Both the position numbers and the translations under genes were made by a program. Positions 62,173 to 64,000 of a stretch of 64,000 bases of DNA are shown here, in pieces (the stretch's first letter is position 1; every line of letters starts with the position of its first letter). The notes beneath the pieces were generated by a model. That model did not search any database and had not been told where the DNA came from. It saw only the letters and a list, made by a program, of their open reading frames with translations. This DNA comes from Mycobacterium sp. D16Q14. Lineage in GTDB: Bacteria > Actinomycetota > Actinomycetes > Mycobacteriales > Mycobacteriaceae. Location of the stretch: the NCBI GenBank assembly GCA_002013415.1, contig MAEX01000001.1, forward strand, positions 1-64,000, in the 5' to 3' direction.

Positions 62173-62221
62173 GTAATAGTTACTGCCGAGTTCTACGCGA
62201 GAGTAACCACCGCTTACGTAA
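62173..62221. promoter_or_regulatory. Palindrome cluster upstream of fas, candidate FasR operator
   Basis: Within 50 bp are GTAATAGTTAC (62173-62183), GTAACCACCGCTTAC (62203-62217) and TTACGTAA (62214-62221), all sharing inverted GTAA/TTAC halves; a further GGTTAC half lies at about 62276. They sit 150-200 bp before the fas start. FasR, a TetR activator responding to long-chain acyl-CoA, is known to bind inverted repeats at mycobacterial fas promoters; the link to these repeats is inferred. The rest of 62021-62535 has no gene. Confidence 0.5.
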
Positions 62222-62535
62222 CAGCAGGCCACGCGCTGGCAACTGACCGCCGAATCAAACGTGCTGCATGCAGGTGGTTACGGTCGAGTAGGTATAACAT
62301 CGCAGATCAGACATCGATTGTTATCGAATCGTTATGTTTGATTTCGATAGCACCGACGATGTTCGCGCGTGTCGCAGCCAGCAGCCGCAACAACGCCATC
62401 CAGACCGTGAAATTTCAGAATATGTGCCACATGTTTGCTGATATTGCAGAGCGGTTCCCACTTCTGTGACTTGTGAGGCTGATGAGGTTTGTCCAGCTAC
62501 GCATCCGAACGTGAGAACCTCGCTGCCATCCGGCC

Positions 62536-63245
62536 ATGCATGAGATCGCCGAACCCGTCGATCTCCGTCTCGCCAACGGACGGCTCAACCCGCTGGCCGT
62601 GAGCTGGACCCGCCGTCCGCCGCATCGGGCCAACCTCGGCGGCTGGGGACGATGCAAGCGATGGGAGTACTGGGGCATCCTCGCACCCAGGCACTTCATC
62701 GGTCTGGTGGCGTCATCGATCGACTACGTGGGCGTGCACGGCATCTATGTGCTTGGCCGGCGGTCCGGCGCCGAAACATCAAGAAGCGCAGTCATCCCCG
62801 GTGCTCGTGGCACAACGTTTCCCGAGTTGAGCGGTCTCGGACGAGCCGACGCACCGGGTCTGGGCGTCTCGATACGTATAGACCAGCAACAGCTGGGTAC
62901 AACGATCCACGCCCGCGCCCGCGATGCCGAAATCAACGTCGAGATCTCACTACCACCGGAGCACGAATCGCTCGGCGTGGTGGTTCCCTGGTCCCCACCC
63001 GATTTCAGTACACCGTGACGGACATCGGCCGTCCCGCGGGCGGCACGCTACGGCTGCGCGGTAGCACCTACGAGCTCACCGATGCGTTCGCTGTGCTCGA
63101 TCGCGGTCGGGGTAAGTGGCCTTATCCGATGACGTGGAATTGGGGCGCGGGTTGCGGCAAGGGCGTTGCCATCCGCATCGGCGGCACATGGACCGCCAGC
63201 ACCGGCTCGACCGAGAACGCGCTATTTCTGAACGGACGCGCCGAG
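62536..63245 (+). pseudogene. DUF2804 protein gene, frameshifted and truncated
   Basis: From ATG 62536, DUF2804 homology runs for about 150 residues (MHEIAEPVDLRLANGRLNP, RWEYWGILAPRHFIGLVAS, ESLGVVVPWS). It then shifts frame near 62993, where one base is missing, and continues as TRFQYTVTDIGRP, VLDRGRGKWPYPMTWNWGAG and TGSTENALFLNGR. At about 63245 homology ends, and the remaining 100 or so residues of the family are missing, replaced by the antisense of the next gene. Function of the family is unknown. Confidence 0.75.
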
Positions 63246-63278
63246 CAGACGACGTTTCCTGGGTGGATCTGGCGGGTG

Positions 63279-64000
63279 TTAAACCCACTGCCCGAAGCTT
63301 GGCTTGAGAATGTCGTTGAGATCGACGCCGATTCCGCCGACTTGACGCTTGTCGATCTCGAACTGGTGCAGGTGCGCCTCGGGGTGAACGAAGCCCTTGG
63401 GACTCCCCCAGTTGTGCTGCCAGAAGTACGAGCACAGCCCGTCCTGTAGCGCCCAGTCGATGGTCTTGGAATTGCCGTACAGCCCGGTGCGAGCATGCCC
63501 CACCACTGATTCCCAAGCCCTCAGATAGGGCGCCACCTGATTCTTGTACTGCTCAGGTGTCGGGTTGTCGTCGATCGAGACGTAGATCGGCACGTTGTAG
63601 GAGCCGCCGGCCGCGATATGCAGCTGCCAACCACGCTGCGCGTGTTTGATGCCGGCTTCCTGGCCGCCAAGCCAATCGGCGGTGTCCTGCTTGCCGTACT
63701 GATAGTTGGAGACGATCTTCAAACCGGCCCGATACAGATCGCGCGCTTCAGCGAGCTTGATGGGTTTACCCGCCGATAACCCCGGGCTGCGCGGATCGGA
63801 GACGTACCGAATGGCGCCCAGATGCCCGGCGGCCTTGATCGACTCGGGAGTCGGTACTCCGCCGGCGTAATCGATGAGTGTCCCCAGCGATGCGGCGTTG
63901 GCCTGCGGGGGTGCTAGCGCGGAGGAGACGGCACTACCCAGCACCGCCGCGGCGGGCATGGCCACGGCGTATTTAAGGACATCCCGACGGGATACTGACA
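63279..64000 (-). CDS. Tat-exported DUF1906 glycoside-hydrolase-like protein (5' end outside window)
   Basis: The frame runs to the last base of the window; the GTG at 63965 is internal. Upstream of it the sequence reads SVSRRDVLKYAVAMPAAAV, a twin-arginine signal, ended by a PPQANA-type cleavage site. The mature part is a DUF1906 (GH25-like TIM-barrel) domain: LGTLIDYAGGVPTPESIKAA, IRYVSDPRSPGLSAGK, VPIYVSIDDNPTPEQ, and the C-terminal HLHQFEIDKRQVGGIGVDLN. This is the Rv2525c type next to fas in mycobacteria, thought to act on cell-wall polysaccharide; the exact activity is unproven. Confidence 0.9.
   Translation of the reverse strand, partial: SVSRRDVLKYAVAMPAAAVLGSAVSSALAPPQANAASLGTLIDYAGGVPTPESIKAAGHLGAIRYVSDPRSPGLSAGKPIKLAEARDLYRAGLKIVSNYQYGKQDTADWLGGQEAGIKHAQRGWQLHIAAGGSYNVPIYVSIDDNPTPEQYKNQVAPYLRAWESVVGHARTGLYGNSKTIDWALQDGLCSYFWQHNWGSPKGFVHPEAHLHQFEIDKRQVGGIGVDLNDILKPSFGQWV

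Overview
The window is high-GC actinobacterial chromosome, most likely a rapidly growing mycobacterium of the Mycobacteroides abscessus/chelonae group. The evidence is a mycobacterial-type single-chain FAS-I of 3084 residues with acpS overlapping its 3' end, MmpL and MmpS-type proteins, DUF732 secreted proteins, a cAMP-dependent Pat acetyltransferase, trehalose sulfotransferase Stf0 and CysNC. The gene order also follows the M. tuberculosis Rv2509-Rv2525c neighbourhood as I remember it: cmrA, a HerA-like ATPase, orn, tRNA-His, then tRNA-Lys, ldtB, a DUF3618 gene, bcp, acpS, fas and a Tat-exported DUF1906 protein. Species is an inference.

1-4250 looks like the right end of a decayed integrated element. 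It holds a 5'-incomplete polymorphic toxin with a DNA/RNA non-specific endonuclease tip, its SUKH immunity gene, the tail of a second SUKH gene, a twice-frameshifted AAA ATPase (Rep-like) preceded by an excisionase-like HTH gene, and a degenerate tRNA-3'-like sequence at about 4185-4244. 4255-11800 is mixed core: pat, a two-gene deletion scar, a DUF732 protein, tex, two exported proteins and a lone AAA ATPase.

11963-17004 is a tight sulfur operon (sulfatase, stf0, cysD, cysNC). It combines sulfate activation to PAPS with a PAPS-using transferase and an arylsulfatase/sulfamidase-like enzyme, and ends in a strong hairpin. 17027-27900 carries a DUF732 protein, a KimA-type potassium permease, DctA, an MmpS-like protein, an MFS carrier, CmrA, a TetR/AurF-type diiron oxygenase pair, a HerA-like ATPase and Orn.

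Between tRNA-His (27930) and tRNA-Lys (36848) lies an accessory island of about 6.5 kb (28045-34510). It has small orphan exported and membrane proteins, a frameshifted signal-peptide gene, a DUF302 protein, a wrecked IS3-family transposase and a truncated membrane protein gene. A DivIVA-like coiled-coil protein and LdtB follow.

37000-50800 holds an aldo/keto reductase, an SDR/flavin monooxygenase operon with a divergent TetR, an MgtE-N/CBS protein with a DUF1003 protein, a two-component system divergent from an mmpL gene across a perfect palindrome, a TetR/methyltransferase pair, and small membrane proteins. 50800-64000 holds bcp, an insertion that leaves a diverged duplicate of the bcp 3' end, acpS-fas with a palindrome-rich control region, a broken DUF2804 gene, and the start of the Tat-exported DUF1906 gene, which runs off the window. 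Several genes are broken by single-base indels, some in homopolymers, so sequencing error must be excluded before they are called pseudogenes.
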